Positions 33,943 to 46,617 are shown, counted from the first letter of the stretch. The stretch is DNA of 64,000 nt from Deinandra increscens subsp. villosa (GCA_039602395.1 JBCNJP010000017.1:9686871-9750870), one strand, 5' to 3'. Notes: generated from the sequence alone by a model not told the origin. Translations and numbers: made by a program.

Positions 33943-34774
33943 TGTAACACCCGTGCCCGACCCGTTCATAAAACCCGATCCACATCTGAAATTGTCACAC
34001 GACATTCGAGGAAACATCAAGAGGAAAATTTTTGAAATGTAATAGGGAAGGATAAATTAAGACTATGGGCGAAAACGGATCTCAATTCCAAGTTATAACG
34101 AAGCGAAAAAACCAAAAAAATTATGCAAAGTTATAAGCCAAACGGATATTATACGTAATTATAATTATCATAAGCATTTTAAGACTTAAAATATAATAAA
34201 AATATGTCTCAACATGATTCATAACATAAAATAATGATTTTTGTAAAGTTATAGGGGTAGAAAGTGTAAACTATGTATATTTATCAATATATGTATATAT
34301 ATATATATTATTATACACAACCCGAACCCTCGAGAAAGTTAGAAATATGTTTAACAAAGTTTTTAAACATAAAATGATAGCTACATCGAAAGAAACAGAG
34401 TTAAAATGCATAAAACAAAAGTTAAAGGACTAAAAGTGTAAATAATTGAAAGTTATAAAAAGTACGTATACGTATATCACCAAGCGTGCCCCAAGCCTTA
34501 GAAACTTTTATAAATATGCCACATAATGATTTAAAGCATAAAATAACAGTTTGGTAGAATTCTGGGGGCCAAAATGTAAATAAAATAATGAGGGACCAAA
34601 ACTGTCATTACCTGAAACTTGCTCCGCGGTACGCAAGGGTTTCCTCGCGGTACGCGATCCCTTCAGGTCGCAGTTTTGGCTATGGCTCGACTTGCAGCCT
34701 ACGTTTGGCCATCCTAACGTGTCAATTCGACCGAAACAGTCACCCCCCAACGTGTAGCAGTCCTAGGCGACCTT

Positions 34775-34795
34775 GATCAGTATAAAATCGGATCG
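34775..34795 (+). promoter_or_regulatory. TATA-box-like promoter element of the solo LTR
   Basis: agtataaaatcggatcgaat lies about 830 bp into the LTR, after a gcggtacgc repeat pair (34627-34660) and before a CT-rich leader, as expected for the U3/R border. Function inferred from position. Confidence 0.5.
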
Positions 34796-35585
34796 AATCC
34801 AGCAATCTAGCCTCACCAATTTCGCAATTCTTTCCTCTAAAAACCCTTATATGAACCGCTATCTTCATCTGTCAAATTCGTCCACCTCGTTTCTAGTTGA
34901 AGCTGAATTTCTGCAGTTGAGCTACCCTAGGTATGATCTAAAATAACCTATCTCAGATTTTGCAAATTCGATCTCTAAGTATGATTTTTAAAAATGCATA
35001 AAAACTAGGGTTCTTGAGCTTGTTTTGCCAAAATCGGATGATCGGGTTGTAATTAGGGTCTGAATTTTTGTAGTAAATCCTAAAATAATGTGTTTTAAGA
35101 AAGACCTAAGTTAATTTCAAGTTTTGGGAATGTTTGGTATTTTATCTAAAAAGCGGTCAAAATTAGGGTTTTCGGGTCGTTGTTCTGCCCAAATTGAGTA
35201 AAAGATATTGAATTAAGGTTTACTATTTTGAGGAATATTATAATATATCATAATGAATAAAAAACTAAGTTTTTATAATTTTATAAAATGTTTTGATATT
35301 TATTTAATAGATACGTTGAAATTAGGGTTTTCACGACGTTGCTTTGCGAAAATGGAATAAACGGGTTAAATCTAGGGCTAATCTTTTTCAATATATTATA
35401 AAATAATATTTTAAGTAAAAGCCCTAATTTTATTTAATTTTATAAAAGATTTTGCTATTTATTTGATAATTATTTCAAAATTAGGGTTTTGAATATGATT
35501 ATTAAATATCAAACAAACCAGAAGGTATTGAAACTTGATTTTTGTTCTTAGAACATATTTATATATATATAATATGTATATATAA

Positions 35586-37927
35586 TGTAAGGCCCCAATC
35601 CCGTTTATAGGTATTTCACGACATATAAAATCAGAGCTTGAAAATTTTATATTATAATTAAGGCTTTCATCCATCATTGTGTCACATTTACAAAATTAGG
35701 TGTTTAACACCATTAACTTCATGGTAATACTTCAAAACATTAACATTAACAAAGCATGTACATCTAGGTCCCTAAAATATGTGATCTTCGGTTCCAAAGT
35801 TCTTCGATTTGATCTCGACCCGTCTACTATTGATTACCTGCCAAAAACACTAGTAACACATTAGTATTAATGGCACACAACAACAATCAACCCAGTACAT
35901 CATTTGAATACAAGAAAACAAGACAAAAATCCGGACAGCAGCTCCAAGCGTATCGCTTGGAGCTGTAGATGTCCCAGGCGATACGCCTGGAACCCCATTT
36001 CCAGGGCTCCAGGCCAGATTTCCCATACTTAGCCAAATTTTTAGCTTTTTCACTTTTATGCAATTTCACCTATCTTGACTTCATTTTTAGTGTTGAAAAC
36101 TCACTATAACCTATCTTTCATGGTTAAATACATTTCCGTAACAATCACGTATTAACTACACAAATCAAATACAATTAGTATCCAAACCGACCCGTTGACC
36201 CGTTAAGGCATTTATCACATTCCAGCCCCTATGGCACACTTCCACCTGCAAATTCCCCATCATATTCATATCTTGGCACACATATATGTTGTGCCAAGCC
36301 GCTTAGTCTTCTTGTTGAGACAATTAGAGGATTATAACCTCATAATTACTCTCCTTGTCTCAACACTACCGCTCAAACAAAAAAGGGTCATACATCACTG
36401 CCTTTCAACTTGGTCATTTGCATACCCAAGTCCACATTTCTCAACAACATGTATTTAGGTTCTTAGTGTTCACTAGATACTATGACAATTGCCATTGTCA
36501 TCTAATGAACACTCCACATTTCATGACATAGGAATGCATATACATAACTAACCACTACGTGTTACCTTTAAGCTTTATTCTTGCCTTCACGTTGGTGATT
36601 TGTAGTCCCACCCGCTTCACCTATATTCATAACATTGATTAAATTCTTAACACACCCATATCATGATTTACATAACACATATAATGCCACTCAAATTGGT
36701 TGAAAATTTTCACCCTCAAGTAATAATTAGCCTCATTCAAGCATTTCATCAAACACCTTATGTGCATAATTGGTGTTCTTAATGTTTAGAAGCTTACATG
36801 TTTTCCATTCCACCCATAGATCACTACATAACATAAAATTCAGATTTTACACTAAATCTAATACTTTCAACAAGTCTATCAACATACATGGACCACAATT
36901 AGCCAACCCAAATCACCCATTCACCATGGATTTCGAACTCTATGAGGTGAGGCTTAAACCCACCACAATTTCTACTAATTACACACAAAAATCAGTCATG
37001 CTGGGCAAGATTATGCTTTATCTAGACTCACTAACACATAATAACTCAGACTACTACACCAATTTAACCTCTAGATGAAACCCATAAAATCACCCTACTT
37101 TAAAGCCACTTACTTGACAAGATTTTCTGAAATCTAAGATGGAAATCGTGACGTAGGAAGCTTCCTAAGCTTGAATTCGATTTTCCTTACTAAAATCTCC
37201 AACACACAAGCTTTAATTTGGGATTTCTCCACAAGAACTAGGTCTCCACCCCTCCACTCTTTCTCTGCGTCGCGAACTACAAGTCTGGGGAGAACCCATT
37301 CATGTTTAATCCATCTATTTCTTACTTTGGTCCCTCAAGGTTCTAATTCTTATAAAGTCCATCCCAATTTCCAATTTACATCTTAAATCCTTCTTCTTTT
37401 CTAGCTATATCATTTCTTAATAGATTTAACTTAGAATTTTAAAATTCTCATTAGTTATCCCAATTTAAATTTCTAGGCCCGCTTATATTACCAACAACCC
37501 GGATTGTCATAAAATAAAATAATGCACTCTGGTGTTACATATAAGTCCAAAAGTGTTAAATAAATAAAAATACTAAACAAATACTAAAACCCTAATTTAC
37601 CAATAAAGGGTTAAATGGTCTTTTGATCAAACAGAACCCAAACCCCTTAAATTCCTCATAACTATAGTCATCATGTGTTCCTATATTCATTTAGCATGTT
37701 CATTTCATTAGGATAATCTCCAGATTGTTATCTCTCACAATTGGTTCTATCTCTCATTTCCGATCTACTTATCAGGTGAATAACCACTAAATTTCCCATT
37801 TCTTTTAAAATGGGATATGACTCAATATTCAATTCGTGTTATCATTACTAATGGTGATTCATTCGAATGATAATCCGACTTGTGAGAAATCATAGCTCCA
37901 TATCTTTAACCTTTTTGGGGTGTAACA
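35586..37927 (-). repeat. Second solo LTR nested in the first
   Basis: Starts TGTAAGGCCCC and ends TTTGGGGTGTAACA, 2.34 kb. The surrounding LTR continues on both sides. The minus strand is the likely sense because a tttggcaggtaatca phrase like the U5 of related LTRs lies near the left end. Target duplication is not evident (tataa on the left, tgtat on the right), perhaps because the left flank is a TA repeat. Confidence 0.65.
35939..35990 (-). promoter_or_regulatory. Two perfect hairpins in the nested solo LTR
   Basis: cagctccaagcg-tat-cgcttggagctg (35939-35965, 12-bp arms) and ccaggcg-ata-cgcctgg (35974-35990, 7-bp arms) stand eight bases apart. Both loops carry the word GCGTATCGC or its complement. 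They could be protein-binding sites or RNA hairpins in the U3/leader of the LTR. Confidence 0.7.
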
Positions 37928-38459
37928 TGTATCTCTATTCAAAATCATTTCTCTAAACGTTATGCGATTATATGTTAATTGAGTGAATACTATGTGGAAT
38001 GGTTTATGGAAATATCTACATGCTAAGACTGTCAATCTATCTCTATATGGTGAAACTATGCTATCCTATGTGATTGAAGGTTTGTTATGATTACTTGTTT
38101 TATTAATTGACTGACTGTATATCTGAACGTATCTATTGCCATATATATCGCATATGTTAAAAATATATTTTATAAACTTGTGTTTACTCACCAACTACTT
38201 TTGTAGTTGACACTTGATTTTATACATGTTGCAGGAAATTATACTAGAGCTTTGATATGATCACGCTAGGATTGCTGGACCTAGATTAAGGACTTTAAAT
38301 CAGTTAGATATGTATTACTCATGTTTAATATTCTTGTACAATATCTTTAAATGATTAATAAAAAGGGCATGTTTAAGTATTACAACTTATTTTAGTTGTC
38401 ATGTGAATCTGGACAATCATCGCGCCCCGACATATTCCGCCGTCGATTGGGGTGTGAGA

Positions 38460-39109
38460 CAAGTCCACAACAATCCGACTCGACCAGTGCCACCGAATCC
38501 ATTCCTTCTAACCTGATATTCGAGGTAAGTTCCTCTCAAACCCCTGAGCATAATCAAACTAATGAAACTTCTAAACTTGTTGAAGAAGTAGAAACAGATC
38601 CCACGGAAGAAAACCAGACACAAGAATCTGAAGCTCAAAGGTATGTTCTACCACAAAGAGTCAACCGAGGAATCCCTCCGAAACGATTTACTCCAGAAAA
38701 ACAACCCAGGAACTCAAAGTTTCCTGTGGCTAATATAGCCGCAGGACACTTAACTAGAGGTGCTAAAGCTTTTAATGAAGCTTTGTATGCAGAACAGATT
38801 CCCAGGAATACAGAACGGGCCATAAAGTCTCGAAATTGGAGGAAGGCAATGGAGCTAGACATGGGAGCTCTAATGAAAAATGATACATGGGAGAAATGCA
38901 CACTCCCATCAGAAAAGAAACCTGTAGGATGTCAGTGGGTATTCTCAATCAAACATAAACCAGATGGAACTATCGAAAGATATAAGGCACGACTAGTTGC
39001 AAAAGGGTATACCCAGACATATGGGATTGACTATTCAAAAACCTTCTCTTCGGTTGTAAAAATTGACACTATCAGGGTTCTCTTCTCAATAGCAGCTAAT
39101 AAAGACTAG
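38460..39109 (+). pseudogene. Copia pol: linker and N-terminal reverse transcriptase
   Basis: After the solo LTR the copia frame continues through AIKSRNWRKAMELDMGALMK, KKPVGCQWVFSIKHKPDGTI and ERYKARLVAKGYTQTYGIDY, the conserved start of copia RT. A TAG stop at 39107 (AANKD-stop, where Trp is usual) ends the frame. Confidence 0.9.
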
Positions 39110-40300
39110 CCACTTCACCAATTTGACATGACTAATGCTTTCCTACATGGGGAATTACAAGAAGAAGTCTACATGTAACCAACACCTTGGTTAAAAAAAT
39201 CTCTCTATGAGCTCAAACAATCCCCTCGGGCGTGGTTTGGAAAATTTACGCTTGCCATGAAAAGATATGGGTTCTATCAAAGTAATTCTGACCACACACT
39301 TTTCCTCAAAAGGAGAGGTAAACTTGTGACATCTCTTATTATATATGTCGACGACATGATCATCACTGGAAATGATGAAGAAGAGATAGTAAAACTAAGG
39401 GGAAACTTATTTACAGACTTTGAAATGAAGGACTTGGGAAGACTGAAATACTTTCTCGGAATTGAAGTTTTAAGATCCAAAAAAGGAATCTTCATCTGCC
39501 AAAAGAAGTATGTCCTGGATCTTCTAGCAGAAACCGATCATGGTTGATTGTAAACCAGCAGATACTCCGATGATGGTTAACCACAAACTCACTATGGAAG
39601 AAGGAGCTGGAATTGGCTGACAAAGGAAGATATCAGAGATTGGTTGGAAAGTTAATATACCTCTCACACACACGACCTGACATTGCCTACGCAGTCGGAG
39701 TGGTTAGCAAATTTATGCACCAACCACAGGTAACCCACATGGAAGCTGCTTGGAGAATTATAAGGTACCTCAAAGGAACAACAGGCCATGGAGTACTCTT
39801 CAAAACCAACAAACACTTGAGACATTCAAGCATTCACAGATGCTGATTGGGCAGGAGACAAGGGAGATCGAAGATCAACATCAGGATACTTCACCTTAGT
39901 AGGAGGAAACCTCGTCACCTGGAGAAGCAAAAAACAAAAAGTAGTAGCCCTCTCAAGTGCTGAGGCAAAATTCTAGAGGAATAGCACGGGGCATTGCAAA
40001 GATTCTATGGATACATAAACTCTTGACTGAAATCGGATTCCCTCAAAACAAAGCAAGCAGAATCATGTGTGACAATGAAGCCTCAATCCAAATCTCAGAA
40101 AATCTGGTTCAACACGATCGTACAAAACATGTAGAGGTTGATCGCCACTTCATCAAAGAAAAATTGGAAGCAGGGATTATTAAACTATCCTTTATAGGAT
40201 CCAAAAACCAGCTAGCTGATATCCTGACAAAGGCAGTTACCAGCAAGGCCTTCTCCGAATGCTTAATCAAGTTAAATGTTGGTGATCCCACCATTCAACG
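39110..40300 (+). pseudogene. Copia pol: catalytic reverse transcriptase and RNase H
   Basis: Continues as LHQFDMTNAFLHGELQEEVY (the first catalytic Asp lies in FDMTNAFLHG), then a small deletion, SLYELKQSPRAWF, and the catalytic YVDDMIITG motif near 39350. The RNase H region follows (YQRLVGKLIYLSHTRPDIAY at about 39630, later IMCDNEASIQISEN, KHVEVDRHFIKEKLE and QLADILTKAV). There are stops or frameshifts at about 39175, 39545, 39840 and 39970. The domains are recognisable but cannot be translated as one protein. Confidence 0.9.
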
Positions 40301-40301
40301 T

Positions 40302-40313
40302 GAGGGGGGAGGG
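40302..40313 (+). promoter_or_regulatory. Copia polypurine tract
   Basis: GAGGGGGGAGGG immediately before the 3' LTR. Confidence 0.92.
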
Positions 40314-40532
40314 TGTTAGAATTGCCTCAAAACTCAAGAGGGTTGGTTACAATGCCCCAACCAACTTGTCAGCCAACTCCCCAACCAACTCTCCTTTATT
40401 ATTGGTCATATAAGTCAACATGTATTTCCCTATAAAGAAACTTGTAATTCTCAGTTTGTAATAAGAAGATATACAATAAAAAACAACTCTCTGCTCTATT
40501 TCTTGAATCTCTAGGGTAACCATAAGAAAACA
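40314..40532 (+). repeat. Copia 3' LTR
   Basis: TGTTAG to AACA, followed by the target duplication aagtc. It keeps the canonical TG start lost in the 5' LTR. Confidence 0.92.
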
Positions 40533-40967
40533 AAGTCGATGTTTATGAACGATTTTTTTTTCCATTGCTTACAAATTCTTGGACTGCTTCTCTCTAAGAT
40601 CATGGTTGATTAACAAAATACAGGTTTATGGGATTTAGAAGCGACCGGTCGTATGTAGGCTTGCATGGGGTTTTTTTTAGGGTAGATTTCCTATTCTACC
40701 ATTCCATGTGCAAGTCATGTGATGTATTTAACGGATGAAATGAATGCCAACTAGTGAAAATGTTGGTTCTCTGAAAAAAAATCAAAACTTTAAAGAGTTG
40801 TCTCATGTAGTTAGTAATGAAGAAGTGTTACAATCCATAATATCCATAAGTATAAAGGACGTAATTTATAATTTTCTCAATAAATAAACTAACCAAGGAC
40901 AAATTAAGGACAAAAGCAAATTTAAACTTTTAAAAGAATAAAAAAGGTAAAATTAAAGGCGGTGGAA

Positions 40968-41326
40968 GCATTTTTGTTTCAGAGATATGCTTCGGTCCAA
41001 AGTGCTCCTTAAAGAAAAAATTATTCGAACCTAAAGAAAGCTAAAATTTAACAAGCGTCTCTTATTGCAAAAATTAAAGAGACTTGAAAAATTATCTTAG
41101 AGCTTGTAGGGTTGAACCAAGAGCTCTATTAAATTTTTTATTACAGGGTATAGAACTTTTGGCCCGACCCTAAAAACTCTAAGATCATTTTTAAAGTTTC
41201 TCTCATTTTTTGCAGTTCAGAGATAGATAAAGAGATATCTATTTAATTTTAGTTTTCTTTATGTTCGGGTAATTGTTTCTTTAAGGAGCACTTTAGACCA
41301 AAGCATATATCATGAAACACAAATGC
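40968..41326. mobile_element. Foldback/MITE-like element with ~110-bp inverted arms
   Basis: The left arm (gcatttttgtttcagagata, then ccaaagtgctccttaaagaa) is matched inverted by the right arm (ttctttaaggagcactttag, then tcatgaaacacaaatgc). The centre is non-coding and carries a second, weaker inverted pair. Target duplication not resolved. Confidence 0.7.
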
Positions 41327-41327
41327 G

Positions 41328-41386
41328 TTGCTAGGAAGTGTTTTCATGGTTCTTACAATAATAATAGGTTACCAAATGATCCTAAT

Positions 41387-41390
<4 letters not shown>
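41328..41390 (+). mobile_element. MITE fragment running into a (TA)n tract
   Basis: Same fragment as 13411-13475, ending with aaatgatcctaattatata. Confidence 0.6.

Positions 41391-41450
<60 letters not shown>
41389..41450. repeat. (TA)n/(CA)n microsatellite
   Basis: TA repeat interrupted by a short CACACACACA run. Confidence 0.9.
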
Positions 41451-41451
<1 letters not shown>

Positions 41452-41455
41452 ATAT

Positions 41456-41669
41456 AGGGTTAGGTTCAGGTAAGACATCTTCTATTTCACAACTTGTGAA
41501 ATTACTATATCTCAACCATCTGTTTTCACATGTGAGACTATCTATAATTCATTGAGAGAAAGTGAAAAAAGAAACAAGATATATAATCTAGTGGCCATTA
41601 GATCAAGAGATCTAATGGTGAAAAAGGTGTCTCAAACCAATTGGTTTACACTTATGGGGGTGTCTCCCT
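41456..41669 (+). mobile_element. TA-flanked MITE (agggttaggttca start)
   Basis: Begins agggttaggttcaggtaaga and ends gggggtgtctccct, both against TATA sequence. The first 13 bases equal the left terminus of the MITEs at 62585-63209, although the interiors differ, so they may belong to one superfamily. Confidence 0.55.
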
Positions 41670-41704
41670 ATATGATACTATATATCACTATATCTATATA
41701 TATA

Positions 41705-42460
41705 GCGTTAGGATCATGCGAAAACACATATATATTACGAAAACGCAAAAACACATATTAAAACCTCTTATAACTTCTTCATACGTTAACATTGTTCTAA
41801 AACATTTTGCACAAAAAGTCTTAGAATTATGTTATCTTTAATTATGAAAAAATTATAATAAAAGTTAACATTTCTTTTTTTTGTGATGCACATGTGTAGC
41901 ACAAAAAATCTCATGCTTTTATTATACGTTAATATATTTTTTTCTAGTCGTACCATACATGTTATGTTCCTGTTATTTTTTTTAATGATGCACATGTGCA
42001 GCACAACAAAAAACCTCATATGTATGGTATACATTAATATTATTAAAAATAAATTACACCCTAAATTTTAAAGTTGTGTTATTTTTAGATCTAAAGAAAA
42101 AAAATAACATTTTATATATTTTTTTAATTCTATGTTGCATATGTGCACTATGTAGCATTATTATTAGTACCATAAATGTTTTTGGTGTTTGTTTATTTAA
42201 GTTTTTAACATAAGGAGTGTTTTTTCGCAATATAATTCGTCTTTGTGCAGTACTAATGATAATGATACACATGTGCAGCACACAAAAAAAAACACGAAAT
42301 ATTAATTAATTTTAATTTTTTCTAGAATTAAAGATAACATAATTCTAAAACTTTTGGTGTGAATTTTATGAAAAAAGACATTAAGGTATGAAAAAGTAAT
42401 GTTGGTTTTAATATTGGTTTTCACGTTTTCGCAATAAAAGATGTTATCGCATGATCCTAA
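41705..42460. mobile_element. TA-flanked MITE with CACATGTG palindromes, copy 1
   Basis: Termini gttaggatcatgcgaaaaca and, inverted, tcgcatgatcctaa; the inverted similarity extends over about 110 bp. Both ends abut TATA. The interior has four gcacatgtgc-like palindromes (41887, 41989, 42134, 42268) and no coding sequence. Confidence 0.75.
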
Positions 42461-42689
42461 TATATATCTATTACTATATATAATGCATATTGGTCTTAGG
42501 GGTATTTTCGTCATGAAAAATGCTTAATTTTGAGACGCTTTACAACAATCTATGCAAGATGTACAAGTACCTAATCTTACTTTACCATCTATGTACTAAT
42601 TAAAAGGAAAAAAAAAGAATAACTGGATAAAAAGCAACGCCACCAGTCTAAACAGGGTTTTTACGTGCACGCCTTCCCCCACCCACCTC

Positions 42690-42934
42690 CTTCTCCATTC
42701 AATACGTGTCGCTGTGACTACGGCCGCTCTCTTTCCTTCGATTCGATTGGGCCTCGGTTTGGGAAACGCCGCTCTACACCTCTTCTCCTTCCTCAGCCGT
42801 AATGATCAATGTCTTTCTCCCTCGATTGGGCCGCGATATTGATGATAGACGGATTCAAATTGGCACCCAAATCAAGCTTGAGAACTCTATAAATTGGCAG
42901 CTCCTCTCTATTTCGTTTTACAATCTGATTTGAG
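42690..42934 (+). promoter_or_regulatory. Promoter and first-exon-like block carried by the Helitron
   Basis: A GC-richer stretch runs into ctctataaattggc (TATA at about 42888), then a CT-rich leader, then ctgatttgag with the strong splice donor GTAAGA at 42935. This looks like the captured promoter and 5'UTR exon of a host gene. The same block is in copy A on the minus strand (about 8440-8740). The source gene is not identified. Confidence 0.5.
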
Positions 42935-45917
42935 GTAAGAATCCTTCTGATTTCACTGATTATCTCCGATTTGCATGTGGTTGTATATGATTTTTGGTGT
43001 ATGCATATGATTGTGATATTTATCGGTTATATGTGGTTGATTTTTCAGTATGAATAATATGCAAGGGCTATTGTCACAATGTAGAAGCGGATGCAATTTC
43101 TTCACCGGAGAAGGGTAAAGTTTTCATTATCCTGTCAATTTTGGGATGTTTAGGTATATCTGAATTGTTCCAGCTTTGGTTGATTCACGAACCTATTTGT
43201 TAAATTTTATTCTCACAAATTCTCTATATATAACGAGCTAGGGTGTTTTTGGCTCACCCGCAACCATCTCCTCACGTTGCGTTAGGTTACATGTTCTCTC
43301 TACCTTTTTTTTCATTTTCCAACCTCATATTTGATTTCTTAATCCTTACTACGATTTGATGTTCAATGATATCGATAAAAGTTCATGTAAACATGTTTAA
43401 TTGAGGGTCTATGAGTTAGATTGGAGTAGTAGAAACTCGCCTTCAAGTGGGGATTTCAATCGCAACCTTCAAGCTATTGTAGTGGTACACAACCAATTAA
43501 ATCACTGAACCAGGTTTGCTTCTTTAATTTGGTTTTCTTCTGCTTTGTTTTCTTCAAATGTATGGTTCTTGTGACATCAGGGCTGTCCTAAATCAGATTT
43601 TCATGACATTTGGTTGTGACTTTAGTGCCAGATTAGTTTTATGACAATCAAATTTATATTTTTTTAGATCTGACATGAAAATCAAAGCACAACTAATTTA
43701 GTTTTTAACCCAATTGATTGTTTGTCATGAATTTGTTTTAAATAGTATAAAAAGTAATAAAGCATATATTGGATCGAAGTTATTATTGATCTCCAACGCA
43801 ACCTATTCTTATACAATTCATCTTTGTTTTAGTAACTTCATATTTGATGGAAGTCATTGTTCCTTTGTTGGTAATTGTAAGTAGGCTTATCAAGGAAGGA
43901 ATATAGTGTTTAAAATTGATTTTTATATAATATTGACTATGGAGGCTTTCATCAGTCCAACTATTAGTTTTTATTTAGAACGATTCAGGTAATTTTCATT
44001 GAAATGTTAATATGTATGTGAGGTATGCCACACAAATCTATGCATGTTTGAATTGTTGCATGTTACTTAAAAAACTCTAGGTTATTGGGTATGAAAGTGT
44101 TAATGATGAATCCAATCATTTTTTCAACCACGGACTCACTCAGGTCTTGCTATTATGTTTTGTAAATTAATTAATTATACCTCATGTTTTGCTTTTCTTG
44201 ATTCCTTAATTTGGTACAGTTTAGCGGATTTAGTATTGGAGGATGTGATTCTCACATGAAGGAGCTAATATGATTTTTGTTATGTCACTTCGTTTATTTA
44301 AGACAATACTTTCATATACCTTTGTATCTTTATAACTACAAGACTTTAAGTGTAAAATTGCTTACGACCCATTTAGACATCAGACTTACCTTTTATTTTT
44401 TTTCTAAAATTTTATTTAGAATAACTAAGCCAGACACAATTTTTTTTCCAACTTGGTTACCAATTTTAATAGCTCCTAAACAGTGCAGGAACATTCTAAC
44501 AGAGATCTCATGATCATAAGAAACAAAAACACCCACATCTGTGGAATTGCCAAAACTGAAAATCGATCTCGCCATCTATGAAAATAATTGCCAACTAACT
44601 TGCAAATACTAATTTAAATACAAGCCAATTCATATCCCATAAATACAAGTCAATTAAAAGAATAGTAAACTTGCACAGATGCACTCCCCTCCCATTATTA
44701 AATGCATTATATTTGCAACATTAGATGTTTAGAACCAGAGACATGGTTTAGAGAGTTGTGCAAAAAAAAATTAAACAGGAACCAAAATTATCAGTCATCT
44801 TTAACATCATGTAACGAGGCTATTGTAAACATAAATAAGACTTGGTAGCTTTACTACGGTTAAAATAGCCAAAGAAGTCACAGAACTAATAGATGGAAGA
44901 AAATATATGAAAGCCATCAGCTTTAAGGTAAAGTTGAATTTGGTTCCTTCATATCTCGGTTTACTATAGTGGTGCAGTTAAGTATATAAACATGTTTAAA
45001 TCCATTAGTAAACTTAATTGGATTTCAATCAATGCCTAGAGCCTGTTTTTCGCATATAACCTGTATATATATGGTGTCTTTAGCCACTTGCAATTCGCAC
45101 CCGCATTTCTTCTTACATACCTACTTTTGGTTGCCTTTGATTTAAGTAAGTACTTTGTTTAATTTTCTGTTGAAATTAATTTTCCGATTTCGCATATGTG
45201 GTGTTCGATGAAATGCCCATTTAGATTAGCAAAGGGTTGTTAAATGCATGTGCATCTTTTGCTAATTCTAATATTTTCTTTTTGGTTTCCTAGACAAAGA
45301 GAATTATGTCTTGTAGTTAGATTTGGCTTCTAATTACATTAGAAGCACGTCTATTTTATTTTATTTTATTTTTTCTTTGATGAATTCACGCTGCTTATTT
45401 TGTAATTGCAGTATTTGATTGCTATGAAATTACGAAAGGAACACGAAATTGTGAAAGTCCTTTTACAATATAAATGGTGTAGTGGACATAAATAAAGATT
45501 CAGATGCTTTATGAGAATATTTATGGTTCATCATTAGTATGATTTTGCATGATTGATTAAGTATTTTGTAATTACATCTTTAATTTATTGAACAACATGA
45601 TGGAAAATTGAACCTTTAGTTGAAGGTAAGTTCACAAAATAATATGAGAAAATCCAAAGAAATTCATGACATTTAGGGTGACACAGTTCGTTAATAGTAG
45701 TTAGGTTGTTAATCAGCCAACCATAAGGAGTTTGTGAATAATGAAAAAGGTAGCAGAGATTTGGCCCTAATTTCTTAGGTCTTTTGTACTAGAAATTAGC
45801 TCTAACAAACTGTTCCTTCTTGTGTTTTCTTTTCATTGCAACTTTTTTTAACAAGTAATTATATGTAGGCTTTTCATAGAAAACTTTTTTCAACTAAATT
45901 TGGTAAATAAATTTCAG

Positions 45918-46001
45918 GCAAAGGAAGATGGAGACAAACCAGGTCTCGAGAAAGATGTTGTTGCACACAAAATAGGTTCTTCAATATCTAATGGTTTTGG
46001 G
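45918..46001 (+). pseudogene. Exon-like cargo in Helitron B, unrecognised
   Basis: A stretch following tttcag and ending before GTATGT reads AKEDGDKPGLEKDVVAHKIG then SSISNGFG without stops. It lies in the 1.2 kb that copy A has lost. Splice-site dinucleotides at both edges and the protein-like composition suggest a captured exon. I do not recognise the family. Confidence 0.35.
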
Positions 46002-46507
46002 TATGTGTTCTACATTTTCTGGATCTTCTTTATTTTAGTTTGAGCAGCTTTAAATGCTTGCTTAAAGTAACCAGATGCTTTGTTTTTTTTAACGATAAAG
46101 CTCCCATGCTACTTGCATGAATTATTAAAGTCGAAATGATCACGTAGTTCAATATGATTTTAGTGTTACTAAGCGGAGGTAAAATACAATCATTTTATCA
46201 ATTAAAAAGAAGCATATTATCTTCTTAAAATTATAAATGATTGCATTTGAACTTTTAGTGCAGACCGTCTAAATTTGCATATGGTCGCATATATGTAATG
46301 GTGTGAAGGATTACTTTTATACCCTCACATGTTTTAATAATCTTAAATTTTTAATAAAGACTGGACTGAGAAGGTTATATTCATAAAAAATACCATTCGG
46401 GTTGATTGGATATGTTAGTCCCTGTTTATTTTAGGTATTTTGTATTTTATTTTATTGTATGTGTCACCCATTATATGCTGGATAGGGGATTTGTTTTTGA
46501 TATTACA

Positions 46508-46617
46508 GCATGAAAATGAGGAGCAAATTGTGCAGCGATTTGGCAAAGGAAAATGGAGGGAACTGATTGTTTATACGATACAATATGACCCATTATGTAC
46601 ATATTGTGTAAGGTTAT
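46508..46617 (+). pseudogene. Exon-like cargo in Helitron B, weakly Myb/SANT-like
   Basis: After attacag the frame reads HENEEQIVQRFGKGKWREL, reminiscent of the first helix and Trp of a Myb/SANT repeat (RFG.GKWRE), then runs to a stop after YDPLCTYCVRL. The match is short and could be chance. Confidence 0.25.

Larger units (their letters stand above)
33943..38459 (+). repeat. Solo LTR of a plus-strand gypsy element, carrying another LTR
   Basis: It begins TGTAACACCC and ends GGGGTGTGAGA. The usual terminal CA is GA here. It is flanked by the 5-bp duplication caagt (33938-33942 and 38460-38464). It contains a TATA-like cagtataaaatcgg near 34778. Its 3' part resembles the other gypsy LTRs (ctcaccaact, tagttgac, tacatgttgcaggaaa). 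No internal region or second LTR is present, so it is a solo LTR formed by recombination. It is itself interrupted at 35586-37927. Confidence 0.85.
19626..40532 (+). mobile_element. Ty1/copia retrotransposon, broken and interrupted by later insertions
   Basis: The element has LTRs of 213 bp (19626-19838) and 219 bp (40314-40532), an initiator-Met primer site, a polypurine tract, and domain order gag, protease, integrase, RT, RNase H. A 5-bp duplication, aagtc, flanks it (19621-19625 and 40533-40537). Its pol is interrupted between the integrase core (about 22375) and the sequence resuming at 33909. The solo LTR at 33943-38459 interrupts it again. Several stops and frameshifts make it non-autonomous. 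Confidence 0.93.
18867..40878. mobile_element. MULE-like element with long inverted repeats, split by nested retrotransposons
   Basis: The left end (from gagaaaattacaaattacgt) and the right end (to cgtaatttataattttctc) are inverted repeats of each other over about 300 bp (18867-19190 against 40550-40878). They share blocks such as atgtgcaagtcatgtgatgt and its complement. A perfect 9-bp duplication, aataaataa, flanks the element (18858-18866 and 40879-40887), the hallmark length for Mutator-like elements. Removing the copia insertion leaves about 1.1 kb, so it is a non-autonomous element. The only open frame is a 37-codon one (19175-19288) of unknown meaning. Transposase sequence is absent. 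Confidence 0.85.
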
